A stretch of 9,403 nucleotides of DNA from Candidatus Pullichristensenella stercoripullorum (GCA_018712885.1 DVGE01000094.1:1-9403), one strand, 5' to 3'; shown: positions 1 through 6,455, counted from the first letter of the stretch. Numbers and translations are program-made. Notes: a model not told the origin generated them from the letters alone.

Positions 1-133
1 GCACCTTCGCGGTGATGTAGCGGTAGTTGAGGCCCTTGGCGCGAAAGCCCGCCTCCTCCATCACGCCCGTGGGGTTGTCGTCCACGGGGTCGCCGAATAC
101 GCCGACCAGCTCGGCGCGGTAATTCCTGGCCAT
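1..133 (-). CDS. shikimate dehydrogenase-like protein, N-terminal part (runs off window)
   Basis: Only the first 44 codons are inside the window; the gene continues leftward past position 1. The peptide begins MARNYRAELVGVFGDPVDDN, followed by PTGVMEEAGF and GLNYRYITAKV. This resembles the start of the substrate-binding domain of a Firmicutes branch of shikimate dehydrogenase-like proteins (NADPH-dependent reduction of 3-dehydroshikimate, aromatic amino acid pathway, cytosol). The usual AroE motif with serines in the H-S-x-S-P segment is replaced here by D-D-N-P-T-G, as in that branch, so the true substrate may differ. The ATG follows an AAGGAGAGG Shine-Dalgarno sequence (139-147) by 5 bases. 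It starts one base after the stop of the upstream aldolase-like gene, so the two are almost certainly cotranscribed and translationally coupled. The family assignment rests on 44 residues only. Confidence 0.6.
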   Translation of the reverse strand, partial: MARNYRAELVGVFGDPVDDNPTGVMEEAGFRAKGLNYRYITAKV

Positions 134-134
134 A

Positions 135-1169
135 CTATCCTCTCCTTATGTCACAGATGAGCTCGTCCACGTCTTCTTCGCGCGTCGCCCAGCTGGTGCA
201 GATGCGCACCGCCGAGCGCGCCTCGTCCACACGGCACTGGTAGGAAAAGGCGTACTTTTCGCCAAGCCGCGCGAGCTGTTCGTCGGGAAAAATCGGGAAT
301 TGCTGGTTGGTGGGGCTGTCGATGTAGAATTCGCAGCCCGCCTCCGTCAGCGCCGCCTTGATCTTCATCGCCAGCGCCACCGCGCGGCGGGAAAGCTCGA
401 AGTACAGCCCGTCGCGCAGAAGCTCGGCGAACTGTATGCCCAACAGCCGCCCCTTGGCCAGCATGCCGCCGCGCTGCTTGATCTGGTAGCGGAAATCGCG
501 CTTGAGCGCTTCGTTGCGGATGACCACGGCCTCGCCAAAGAGCGCGCCCTGCTTGGTGCCGCCGATGTAGAACACGTCCGCCGTCTCCGCCAGGAAGGGC
601 AGCGTCAAATCGTTTTCCGGCGATGCCAGGCCGTAGCCCAGCCGCGCGCCGTCGAGGAAGAGCAAAAGCCCGTATTCGTCGCAGACCTCGCGCAGCGCCG
701 CCAGCTCCGCGCGGGAATAGATGGTGCCCAGCTCCGAGGGGCTGGAGACGTACACCGCCCCCGGCTGCACCATGTGCTCAAAGGAAGCGTCGGCGTAGTG
801 CGCGCGGCAAAGCTCCGCCACCGCCCCGGCGCGCAGCTTGCCGTTTTCGTGGGGGATGCACAGCACCTTGTGGCCGCAGGCCTCGATGGAGCCCGTCTCG
901 TGCACGGCGATGTGCCCCGCGTCGGTGGAAACGACGCCCTGCCACGGCCGCAGCGCCGCCGAGAGCACGGTCAGGTTGGCCTGCGTGCCGCCCATGAGGA
1001 AGTGCACGTCCAGATCGTCCTGCCCGCACAGGCCGCGGATGATGTCCGCCGCCTCGCGGCAGTATTCATCCTCGCCGTAGCCCGGCGTCTGCACGAAGTT
1101 CGTCTCCTGCAGGCGTTCCAGTATGCGCGGATGCGCGCCCTCGCCGTAATCGCAGTTGAAGCGTATCAA
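135..1169 (-). CDS. threonine aldolase / beta-eliminating lyase family PLP enzyme
   Basis: A 344-residue fold-type I PLP enzyme of the threonine aldolase family (beta-eliminating lyase superfamily), the usual length. GGTQAN (residues 60-65) is the cofactor phosphate loop. AGHIAVHETG (84-93) carries the histidine that stacks on the PLP ring, D173 in FLDGARLG binds the pyridine nitrogen, and K206 in YIGGTKQGA is the Schiff-base lysine. The expected reaction is cytosolic cleavage of L-threonine or L-allo-threonine to glycine and acetaldehyde; stereospecificity cannot be read from sequence. The start is TTG, chosen because GGCGGAG (1176-1182) lies 6 bases upstream and MIRFNCDYGEGAHP is a good family N-terminus. 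It leads an operon with the shikimate dehydrogenase-like gene one base downstream and has its own promoter at 1214-1242. Confidence 0.88.
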   Translation of the reverse strand: MIRFNCDYGEGAHPRILERLQETNFVQTPGYGEDEYCREAADIIRGLCGQDDLDVHFLMGGTQANLTVLSAALRPWQGVVSTDAGHIAVHETGSIEACGHKVLCIPHENGKLRAGAVAELCRAHYADASFEHMVQPGAVYVSSPSELGTIYSRAELAALREVCDEYGLLLFLDGARLGYGLASPENDLTLPFLAETADVFYIGGTKQGALFGEAVVIRNEALKRDFRYQIKQRGGMLAKGRLLGIQFAELLRDGLYFELSRRAVALAMKIKAALTEAGCEFYIDSPTNQQFPIFPDEQLARLGEKYAFSYQCRVDEARSAVRICTSWATREEDVDELICDIRRG

Positions 1170-1213
1170 GCCGATCTCCGCCTTTCGGGGATATAGTTAT
1201 AAAGCCACTCCAT

Positions 1214-1242
1214 ATTCTATCACAGTTGACGAAAGATTTCAA
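1214..1242 (-). promoter_or_regulatory. vegetative promoter of the aldolase-like operon
   Basis: On the minus strand, TTGAAA (1237-1242) is followed by a 17-bp spacer and TAGAAT (1214-1219). Transcription would start near 1207, giving a leader of about 38 bases before the TTG start. It diverges from the bioY promoter, and its -35 box is 17 bases from the left edge of the BirA operator. Confidence 0.65.
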
Positions 1243-1259
1243 CCGATATAACAAAGAAG

Positions 1260-1293
1260 ATTGTCAACCAAAAACATTCAAATGGTTGACAAT
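1260..1293 (+). promoter_or_regulatory. BirA operator upstream of bioY
   Basis: A perfect 10-bp inverted repeat, ATTGTCAACC and GGTTGACAAT, is separated by exactly 14 bases. This matches the known Gram-positive BirA box (TTGTnAACC-N14/15-GGTTnACAA). The right half contains the -35 hexamer of the bioY promoter, so a bound BirA-biotinyl-AMP dimer should exclude RNA polymerase. Both the repressor gene (birA) and the regulated transporter gene (bioY) are adjacent. Confidence 0.92.
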
Positions 1294-1314
1294 CGGCGCC
1301 GTCTGTGGTATTTT
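1286..1314 (+). promoter_or_regulatory. bioY promoter overlapping the BirA box
   Basis: A consensus TTGACA (1286-1291), a 17-bp spacer and TATTTT (1309-1314). The predicted start is near 1321, right at the AGGAGG ribosome binding site (1321-1326), so the mRNA leader is only about 13 bases. No riboswitch or attenuator fits in that space, which leaves operator occlusion as the visible control. Confidence 0.82.
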
Positions 1315-1333
1315 GCTTTCAGGAGGGAAAGCA

Positions 1334-1885
1334 ATGCAAATGCAAAAGAAATTGAACGTTCGTCAAATGACCTATGCGGCGCTGAGCGCCGCGCTCATCG
1401 CCGTTTGTTCGTGGGTCACCATTCCCGCCGCCGTGCCCTTTACATTGCAGACGTTCGCTGTGTTTACGGTCTGCTCGCTGCTGGGCGGAAAGTTGGGCCT
1501 GTGCGCCGTAGCGCTGTATATGCTGCTGGGCGCGGCAGGACTGCCGGTATTTTCCGGCTTCGGCGCGGGCGTGGGCGCGCTTTTCGGGCCGACAGGCGGC
1601 TATATCCTTGGTTTTGCCTTTACGGCGCTTGCCATGTGGGGCGTGCAGGTGAAATTTGGGGACAGGCTTCCCGTGCGCGTCGCAGGCATGGCGCTCGGCC
1701 TTTTGCTCTGTTACGCCTTTGGTACGGCGTGGTTCATGGCCGTTTACGCGCGCACGAGCGGCCCCATCGGTCTGGGCGCGGCGCTTTCCATGTGCGTGCT
1801 GCCCTTCATTCTCCCGGACTGCGTAAAGATTGCCCTCGCCCTCTTTGTTTCCGCGCGCCTTCGGCCGCTGCTCACCAGAAAGTAG
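1334..1885 (+). CDS. bioY: biotin transporter BioY (ECF S-component)
   Basis: A 183-residue hydrophobic membrane protein of normal BioY length. Family hallmarks include PFTLQTFAVF (35-44), LLGAAGLPVFSGFGAGVGAL (64-83) leading into FGPTGGYILGF (84-94), GTAWF (130-134) and PFILPDCVKIALAL (157-170). BioY is the substrate-binding S-component that captures biotin in the cytoplasmic membrane. It normally works with a shared energy-coupling module (EcfA/EcfA'/EcfT), which is not encoded here. The ATG at 1334 lies 7 bases after a perfect AGGAGG; a longer upstream reading would run through the promoter and operator and is rejected. Expression should be repressed when biotin is ample, through the BirA box. 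The 3' end overlaps the convergent birA gene by 14 bp. Confidence 0.95.
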   Translation: MQMQKKLNVRQMTYAALSAALIAVCSWVTIPAAVPFTLQTFAVFTVCSLLGGKLGLCAVALYMLLGAAGLPVFSGFGAGVGALFGPTGGYILGFAFTALAMWGVQVKFGDRLPVRVAGMALGLLLCYAFGTAWFMAVYARTSGPIGLGAALSMCVLPFILPDCVKIALALFVSARLRPLLTRK

Positions 1886-2861
1886 AATGGTCATTCCGGC
1901 CCGCCGGCAGGATGCGTACCTCTCCGGCGTTCAGCGCTTCCTCGCTTCCATCGGCGCGGCGGACGAGCAGTTGTCCGTCCCTGCCGATGCCCACGGCCAG
2001 CGCCCGACGCTCCTCGCCGCCCCGCATGAACGCCACGGTTCGCCCCAATACCAGCGAGCGGCGGCGGTATTCGTCCAGAAAGCGCCTTGCCGCAAGGTCG
2101 GAGGCAAAGTCCAGCAGTCGCGCGGCGATCTCTGCGGCAAGGCGGTTGCGGGAGACGGGCTGCGGCCAGAGCGAGCAGGCGCGATCGGCGAACGCCGCCG
2201 GAAAATCGCGCGTGCGCACGTTGACGCCTACGCCTACACAGGCGCTGCGCAGTGTGTCCTCTTCAAAACTGCCGCTGGCCTCGGTGAGTATGCCGCAGAG
2301 CTTTCTTCCGTCCAGATAGACGTCGTTGACCCACTTGATCTGACATTCGCGCCCGGTCACCGCCTCGACCGCCTGCGCCACGGCGACTGCGGCGGCGGCG
2401 GTGAGCAACGCCGCCTGCGAGAGCGCTGCGCGGGGTCGAAGGACAAGCGTCATATACAGCCCTTCGCCGGCGGGAGAGTAAAAGGCGCGTCCACGTCGCC
2501 CGCGCCCCGCGGTCTGTTCTTCGGACAGCAACAGCATCGGGCAGTCCGCGCCAGCAGCCAGCAGCCTTTGCGCCTCACGATTGGTAGAATCCAGCGTATC
2601 GTAGACGCGCACGGGCAGGTTGGCGTATTTCTCGCTCAGCGCGGCGCGCACGCCGGCCGCGGACAGGCGGTCGTCCTCCGCTCGGAGGCGGTAGCCGCGG
2701 TTGGGCGTTGAGTCGATCGCGAACCCCGAGGCCCGCAGAGCGTTTACGGCCTTCCACACCGCGCTGCGGCTGACGCAAAACCGCTCCGCCAGCGCCTGCC
2801 CGGATACGTCCTCGCCGCGCCGTCTTTCCAGTTCGGCCAGCAACTCGTCGCGCAGCGCCAT
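1872..2861 (-). CDS. birA: bifunctional biotin-[acetyl-CoA-carboxylase] ligase / biotin repressor BirA
   Basis: A 329-residue group II biotin protein ligase. Residues about 18-58 form a winged helix-turn-helix (QALAERFCVSRSAVWKAVNA) that binds DNA. The catalytic domain (about 85-260) has GRGRRGR (119-125) for biotinyl-AMP binding, KWVND (176-180) and GRKLCGILTE with active-site lysine K187. A small SH3-like C-terminal domain follows (about 275-320). It activates biotin with ATP, biotinylates acyl carboxylase carrier domains in the cytosol, and as the biotinyl-AMP dimer represses biotin genes. The start is the ATG at 2861, 7 bases after GGGGAGG; the frame stays open upstream but would overlap the divergent GyrI-like gene. 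The operator it should bind lies at 1260-1293. Its own promoter carries no BirA box. Confidence 0.95.
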   Translation of the reverse strand: MALRDELLAELERRRGEDVSGQALAERFCVSRSAVWKAVNALRASGFAIDSTPNRGYRLRAEDDRLSAAGVRAALSEKYANLPVRVYDTLDSTNREAQRLLAAGADCPMLLLSEEQTAGRGRRGRAFYSPAGEGLYMTLVLRPRAALSQAALLTAAAAVAVAQAVEAVTGRECQIKWVNDVYLDGRKLCGILTEASGSFEEDTLRSACVGVGVNVRTRDFPAAFADRACSLWPQPVSRNRLAAEIAARLLDFASDLAARRFLDEYRRRSLVLGRTVAFMRGGEERRALAVGIGRDGQLLVRRADGSEEALNAGEVRILPAGRNDHSTFW

Positions 2862-2889
2862 GCCGTCACCTCCCCAAACGCTTTTGTTC

Positions 2890-2918
2890 ATTGTAGCACG
2901 CCGCCTGCCAAAGCGCAA
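2890..2918 (-). promoter_or_regulatory. birA promoter
   Basis: On the minus strand, TTGCGC (2913-2918), a 17-bp spacer and TACAAT (2890-2895), about 22 bases before the birA Shine-Dalgarno sequence. Its -35 box is 3 bp from the divergent -35 box of the GyrI-like gene. Confidence 0.65.
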
Positions 2919-2934
2919 GCCTTGACAGGCGGCG
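2899..2934. repeat. 9-bp inverted repeat spanning the divergent birA / GyrI-like promoters
   Basis: CGCCGCCTG (2899-2907) is mirrored by CAGGCGGCG (2926-2934) across an 18-base centre. The symmetry axis falls between the two -35 boxes, and each arm sits between a -35 and a -10 element. This is the geometry of a dimeric regulator site, but no regulator is identified and high GC makes such repeats easier by chance. Confidence 0.45.
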
Positions 2935-2950
2935 CGGCGCATGTTATGCT
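2922..2950 (+). promoter_or_regulatory. promoter of the GyrI-like gene
   Basis: A consensus TTGACA (2922-2927), a 17-bp spacer and TATGCT (2945-2950). The start would be near 2957, giving a leader of roughly 16 bases that contains AAGGGGG (2959-2965). Confidence 0.7.
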
Positions 2951-2972
2951 GGGGGCGAAAGGGGGCGCGCAT

Positions 2973-3611
2973 ATGGCGTTTGACTACAAAAGGGAATATA
3001 AAGAGTTTTATCTGCCGCCCCAAAAGCCGCAGCTCATCTGCGTGCCGGAGATGCGCTTTGCCGCCGTGCGCGGCCAGGGCGACCCCAACGAGGAGGGCGG
3101 CGCGTACCAGCGGGCGCTTTCCGTGCTCTATGCCCTCTGCTACACGCTGAAAATGAGCAAACTGGGCGACCACAGGATCGAAGGCTACTTCGACTACGTC
3201 GTGCCGCCCCTGGAAGGGCTCTGGTGGGAGGAGGGCGCGGAGACGGTCGACCTTTCCCGCAAGGACGCGCTTTCGTGGATCTCCATGATCCGTCTGCCGG
3301 ACTTTGTCAGGGAGGAGGACTTCCGTTGGGCGCAGGCGGAGGCCGCGCGCAAAAAGGGGCTCGACTGTTCCGCGGCCGAGTATTTTGCCTACGCCGAAGG
3401 CGACTGCGTGCAGTGCCTGCACGTGGGCCCCTATGAGGAAGAACCGGCCACGCTCACGGAAATGCGCGCCTTTGCCGCGCAAAATGGTTGGCGGCTGGAC
3501 GTGGGCGATGCGCGCCGCCACCATGAGATCTATCTCAGCGACCCGCGCCGCGTCGCCCCGGAAAAACGCAAAACGGTGCTGCGCCTGCCGGTCGTCCCCG
3601 GCGGGGCATGA
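2973..3611 (+). CDS. GyrI-like small-molecule binding domain protein
   Basis: A 212-residue soluble protein of the GyrI-like (SOUL/AraC effector-binding related) family. The typical segments are present: MAFDYKREYKEFYLPPQKPQ at the N-terminus, AVRGQGDPNEEGG (31-43), IEGYFDYVVPPLEGLWW (69-85), SWISMIRLPDF (101-111), LHVGPYEEEPAT (149-160) and RRHHEIYLSDPRRVAPEKRK (181-200). Family members bind small amphipathic ligands or act as standalone effector-binding domains; no enzymatic role is proven. There is no DNA-binding domain. The ATG at 2973 is 7 bases after AAGGGGG; an earlier in-frame ATG lies inside the -10 box and is rejected. The gene is monocistronic, diverges from birA and ends at a strong hairpin. 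Confidence 0.85.
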   Translation: MAFDYKREYKEFYLPPQKPQLICVPEMRFAAVRGQGDPNEEGGAYQRALSVLYALCYTLKMSKLGDHRIEGYFDYVVPPLEGLWWEEGAETVDLSRKDALSWISMIRLPDFVREEDFRWAQAEAARKKGLDCSAAEYFAYAEGDCVQCLHVGPYEEEPATLTEMRAFAAQNGWRLDVGDARRHHEIYLSDPRRVAPEKRKTVLRLPVVPGGA

Positions 3612-3622
3612 CGCTGAAACAG

Positions 3623-3662
3623 AAGCGGCCGGCGCTGGCAGTCTCGCCAACGCCGGCCGCTT
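3623..3662. terminator. bidirectional terminator hairpin
   Basis: AAGCGGCCGGCG (3623-3634) pairs perfectly with CGCCGGCCGCTT (3651-3662). The stem extends by TGGC/GCCA after one mismatch, around a 6-base loop. It lies between two convergent genes, 11 bases after each stop codon. T-runs are short on both sides, so efficiency is uncertain, but placement and stability fit a shared terminator. Confidence 0.75.
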
Positions 3663-3672
3663 TGCCCGGCGG

Positions 3673-4272
3673 TCAGGGCTGTTCGTCCCCGTCCTGCGCC
3701 GGTTCCTCGACGGGCGGTTCCTCCGCGCTTGCCTCAGGCCAGTGGATCTCCACTTCCGGCTTGGGCGCGTCCTCGCTCTTTGCTTCTTCGGAAGCGAAGG
3801 GCTGGCCGCACACGGCGCAGAAACGCGCCTCGCCCTGTTTGAGTGCGCCGCAGCCGGGGCAGTACTCAGCCCGCGGCGCTTCCGGCGCTTCTTCCGGTTC
3901 GGGCTGCTTGGATGCGGGCATCTTTGCCCCGCAGGAGGGGCAGAACTTGGCGTCGAGATCTACCACCGCGCCGCAGCCGGGGCAGCGCTTTTTGTCGTTG
4001 AGCGCGTCGATCTCGGCGGTGACGGCCTCGATGCGCTCGGCCAATTCGTCGATGCGGCGCACCAGCAGGTCGAGCTGCTCCTTGCCGCCCTCGCCGTCGC
4101 GGGAGGTGTAGTAAGCCTCGCCCAACGCGGCAAAGAGCTTTTTCTGCTCATCGCGCAGGGAACGCAGCTCGCTGTTGCGGCGGGTCGCTTCCATACCCTC
4201 CACGGTTTTCTTCTGTATCGTCTTGGCAGCGCTCTGGAAGGTCTTGCCGAGGTCGCTGAAAAAAGAAGCCAT
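3673..4272 (-). CDS. double zinc-ribbon protein with coiled-coil N-terminus
   Basis: A 199-residue protein not tied to a named pathway. Residues 1-92 are charged and helical, with a likely coiled coil from about 30 to 92 (NSELRSLRDEQKKLFAALGE; RRIDELAERIEAVTAEIDAL). Two zinc ribbons follow: C97-PG-C100 with C111-PS-C114, and C138-PG-C141 with C152-AV-C155. The tail (about 160-199) is acidic and rich in Pro and Glu, probably disordered. Such zinc_ribbon_2 proteins are common in Clostridia and of unknown function; the fold suggests a scaffold or protein-binding role. The start MASFFSDLGK is chosen because AAAGGGGAG lies 7 bases upstream; an upstream in-frame extension would cross the promoter. 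It diverges from the DUF421 gene. Confidence 0.85.
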   Translation of the reverse strand: MASFFSDLGKTFQSAAKTIQKKTVEGMEATRRNSELRSLRDEQKKLFAALGEAYYTSRDGEGGKEQLDLLVRRIDELAERIEAVTAEIDALNDKKRCPGCGAVVDLDAKFCPSCGAKMPASKQPEPEEAPEAPRAEYCPGCGALKQGEARFCAVCGQPFASEEAKSEDAPKPEVEIHWPEASAEEPPVEEPAQDGDEQP

Positions 4273-4327
4273 TGAAAAACTCCCCTTTCTGCAAAGAAAT
4301 TCATCGGTGGGAACAAACTCCCCTTCT

Positions 4328-4356
4328 ATCATAATACCATTTCCCATCAAATGCAA
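4328..4356 (-). promoter_or_regulatory. promoter of the zinc-ribbon gene
   Basis: On the minus strand, TTGCAT (4351-4356), a 17-bp spacer and TATGAT (4328-4333), placed about 55 bases before the start codon. Confidence 0.65.
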
Positions 4357-4417
4357 GTAAATTCTCCAAAGGCGCATGGAAATCGCCGCAAGGGGGAAGG
4401 TAAGCGGGGGTGATCTG

Positions 4418-5134
4418 ATGTTTACGCTCTTTCTGCGCGCCCTGATCCTCTATGTGGTGATGATCGTCACCATGCGCGGCCTGGGCAAGCGGCAGCTGGG
4501 CCAGTTCCAGCCCTACGAATTTGCCATGACCATCTTGCTGGCCGACCTCATCTCCACGCCCATGGGCTCGGTCTCCACGCCGCTTTTGTACGGCATCCTG
4601 CCGTTCATGGCGCTCTTTACCGTGCACAGCCTCATCACGCTTTTGTCGCTCAAATCGGACAAAGTGCGCGCCATCGTCTCCGGCAAGCCCTCGGTGATCA
4701 TCTCGCGCGGCGTCATCAACGAAGGGGAGCTAAAGCGCCTCTGCCTGAGCCTTGCCGACCTGCTGGAAGGGCTGCGCGGCGCGGGCGTGCTCGATCCCTC
4801 GGAGGTCGGCACCGCCGTGGTCGAGGCCAACGGCAAACTGAGCGTCTTCCCCGAATCCAGCAAACGCGGCCCCACCACCGGCGAGCTGGGCGTGAAGACC
4901 GAATACGAGGGCCTGCCCCTGCCGCTGATCATGGATGGCCGCGCGCAGCCCAACAACTTGAAGCAGGCGGGCGTGGACGAGGCGTGGCTCACGGCCCTGC
5001 TCGCGCGCCGCGGTCTGCGCGCGGAAGAGGTCTACCTTGCCTGCCTCGATACGCAGGGCCGCCTGTCTCTGCAAACGGCGGCGGGGGAGCGCATGCGCCT
5101 CAACGCCCTCGCCCCGGGAAAGGTGGGCTGGTAA
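4418..5134 (+). CDS. DUF421 (YetF-type) membrane protein
   Basis: A 238-residue inner-membrane protein. The N-terminal 75 residues carry about three hydrophobic segments (roughly 4-18, 34-48, 55-76). The family signature is RGLGKRQLGQFQPYEFAMTI (20-39), then LLADLISTPMGS (40-51). The soluble part (about 80-238) contains GKPSVIISRGVINEGEL (89-105), the helix LADLLEGLRGAGV and EANGKLSVFPES (136-147), all typical of DUF421. Function is not established; relatives have been linked to envelope stress and spore or membrane processes. The ATG at 4418 follows GGGGGTGAT; an upstream in-frame ATG at 4376 lacks a good RBS and a matching N-terminus. It is cotranscribed with the DUF4363 gene, sharing one base with its start. 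No convincing promoter could be picked in 4273-4417 on this strand. Confidence 0.88.
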   Translation: MFTLFLRALILYVVMIVTMRGLGKRQLGQFQPYEFAMTILLADLISTPMGSVSTPLLYGILPFMALFTVHSLITLLSLKSDKVRAIVSGKPSVIISRGVINEGELKRLCLSLADLLEGLRGAGVLDPSEVGTAVVEANGKLSVFPESSKRGPTTGELGVKTEYEGLPLPLIMDGRAQPNNLKQAGVDEAWLTALLARRGLRAEEVYLACLDTQGRLSLQTAAGERMRLNALAPGKVGW

Positions 5135-5517
5135 TGCGCACGACGCTCATCGCCCTCATCGTCGTCGTCCTCGCCGCCGTCGGCCTGTGCGCCTTCGCGC
5201 AAACGCACATCTGCGCCGTGGTCGAGGAAATGGACCTTCTGCGCGTCGAGGCGGAGACGCGCGCGCGCGCCGGCGACGACACGGGCGCGGCGGAGTGCCT
5301 GACGCGCCTGGCCGGCCGCTGGCAGGAGGAGCGCGCGGCCATGGAGATGCTCACCTCCCACGACAGCCTCCACGAGGTATACAGCGAGCTGGTGGACGCG
5401 CGCGTCTGTCTGGAGAGCGGCGACTACGACGACTGCTACCGCGCCCTGGCGCAGCTGGGCGAGGCGCTGCACCACATCCGCGAGATGGAGGCCGTGTCGC
5501 TCTCCAACCTCTATTGA
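5134..5517 (+). CDS. DUF4363 family protein, membrane-anchored or exported
   Basis: A 127-residue protein with one N-terminal hydrophobic segment (TLIALIVVVLAAVGLCAFAQ, 4-23) acting as an anchor or signal. A helical, acidic extracytoplasmic domain follows (about 28-122), with REMEAVSLSNLY at the C-terminus as in DUF4363 proteins. These commonly sit directly after a DUF421 gene in Clostridia, as here, suggesting that the two products work as a pair at the membrane. The start ATG overlaps the DUF421 stop (TAATG, 5132-5136), implying translational coupling; AAAGGTGG just upstream can act as the RBS. Function is unknown, and the family call relies on context, length and the helical C-terminus. 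Confidence 0.75.
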   Translation: MRTTLIALIVVVLAAVGLCAFAQTHICAVVEEMDLLRVEAETRARAGDDTGAAECLTRLAGRWQEERAAMEMLTSHDSLHEVYSELVDARVCLESGDYDDCYRALAQLGEALHHIREMEAVSLSNLY

Positions 5518-5542
5518 CCGCCGGCCAAGCGCGGTTTTGCGC

Positions 5543-5570
5543 CGCCCGGGAGACGCGCGCTTCCCGGGCG
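5543..5570 (+). terminator. GC-rich hairpin after the DUF421/DUF4363 operon
   Basis: CGCCCGGGA (5543-5551) and TCCCGGGCG (5562-5570) form a perfect 9-bp stem around a 10-base loop, 25 bases past the DUF4363 stop. It lacks a T-run, so it may stall or stabilise rather than fully terminate; the next gene begins only 28 bases on. Confidence 0.5.
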
Positions 5571-5598
5571 ACATAGTATGCCGCGGGGAGGGGAGTTT

Positions 5599-6444
5599 AT
5601 GAACCCGCAAACGCTTCTGCGCCTGTGCTCGTTTACATATTTCGACCTGCCGGAGCTCTACATCCGCCGCCTCGCGCGCGGGGAAACGGTGCCGCTTTCC
5701 GAGGCCGCCCGCGCCCTGCGCCGCTTAAGCGACCTAGGCGCGCTGCGCTGCGGCGCGTATCTCGCGGACGCGCCAGGCCTGTTTGCCGCGTTGGAAACGT
5801 CCAAACTGTTTATACGCGCCTACGAAAACGACAACGCCGCCACCGGCTTCGTCGCCTACGCCTTCGAAGCCCCCGGCGAGACCATCATCGCCGTGCGCGG
5901 TTCGGAGACGAAGGGGGAGTGCGTCCCCACGAACGTCGACTGGCGCGACAACTTCTGCGCGCCCCTGGCCGGCTCCGTGCAGTATGCCGCCGCCACCGCG
6001 TTCGCCGACCGCTGCAAGGACGGCTCCCTGCTGCTCACCGGCCACTCCAAAGGCGGCAACGTCGCCCTCTACGCCCAAAGCGCGGCGCAAGACCCGCTTG
6101 CCCGCGCCGCCGTGTTCAACGCCCAGGGCTTTGCCTGCCACGCGCTCAGCAAAACCCAGAAGCAGCGCCTGCGTGCCGGCGCGGTCAACTACGTGGTAGC
6201 CGGGGACATTGTCGGCGCGCTGCTCTGCCACCTGGAAACGCGCTTCTACGTCCGGCAAAACCCCGGCACCAACGCCCATTCGCCGGACGCCTTTGCCTTC
6301 GATGCGGAGGGTTTTCCCATCCCCGCAAGGCGGACGTGGCTCTCCCGCGCCGTGGAAGTCCTCTCGCGCCTGCTGCTGGCGCTGGAAACGCTGGGGTTTA
6401 CCAACGTCACCCGCCGCCTGCTCGCCTGCCCCGCGCCGGCATAA
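5599..6444 (+). CDS. Mbeg1-like (DUF2974) alpha/beta hydrolase, probable lipase/esterase
   Basis: A 281-residue soluble serine hydrolase. LLLTGHSKGGNVALYA (144-159) is the nucleophile elbow with S150. Likely triad partners are D203 in VVAGDIVGAL and H227 in GTNAHSPDAF. The N-terminal stretch (1-75) is a helical cap, and IIAVRGSET (96-104) marks the strand that usually leads to the oxyanion hole. WRDNF (115-119) matches the conserved W-x-x-D-F element of the DUF2974/Mbeg1-like group. The substrate is unknown; lipid ester hydrolysis is inferred from the fold. No signal peptide is visible, so it is cytosolic. The start is the ATG at 5599, 8 bases after CGGGGAG; an upstream ATG at 5578 has no RBS. 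It may be read from the preceding operon, as no separate promoter is clear. Confidence 0.8.
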   Translation: MNPQTLLRLCSFTYFDLPELYIRRLARGETVPLSEAARALRRLSDLGALRCGAYLADAPGLFAALETSKLFIRAYENDNAATGFVAYAFEAPGETIIAVRGSETKGECVPTNVDWRDNFCAPLAGSVQYAAATAFADRCKDGSLLLTGHSKGGNVALYAQSAAQDPLARAAVFNAQGFACHALSKTQKQRLRAGAVNYVVAGDIVGALLCHLETRFYVRQNPGTNAHSPDAFAFDAEGFPIPARRTWLSRAVEVLSRLLLALETLGFTNVTRRLLACPAPA

Positions 6445-6455
6445 CACAAACTGCG

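Noticed and set aside
300..1196. Long plus-strand open frame opposite the threonine aldolase-like gene
   Set aside because: It is the GC-rich shadow of a well-supported PLP enzyme; the product is Arg/His/Ala-rich with no family features.
1225..1245. GTTGAC and TCAACC near the aldolase promoter resembling BirA half sites
   Set aside because: Orientation and spacing do not match the BirA box, and the matches to each half are imperfect.
1261..2319. Plus-strand open frame running across bioY and part of birA in another frame
   Set aside because: The translation is Arg/Ser-rich and low in family signal, while bioY and birA are unambiguous.
2862..3650. Upstream extension of the birA reading frame (about 260 extra residues)
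   Set aside because: The extension overlaps the divergent GyrI-like gene and its promoter; the internal ATG at 2861 has an ideal RBS and gives the normal BirA N-terminus.
3304..4275. Plus-strand open frame covering the GyrI-like 3' end and the zinc-ribbon gene
   Set aside because: It crosses a strong terminator hairpin and is antisense to a clear zinc-ribbon protein.
5574..5579. TAGTAT as a -10 box for the Mbeg1-like gene
   Set aside because: No -35 hexamer is found at 16-18 bases upstream, where the GC-rich hairpin lies.
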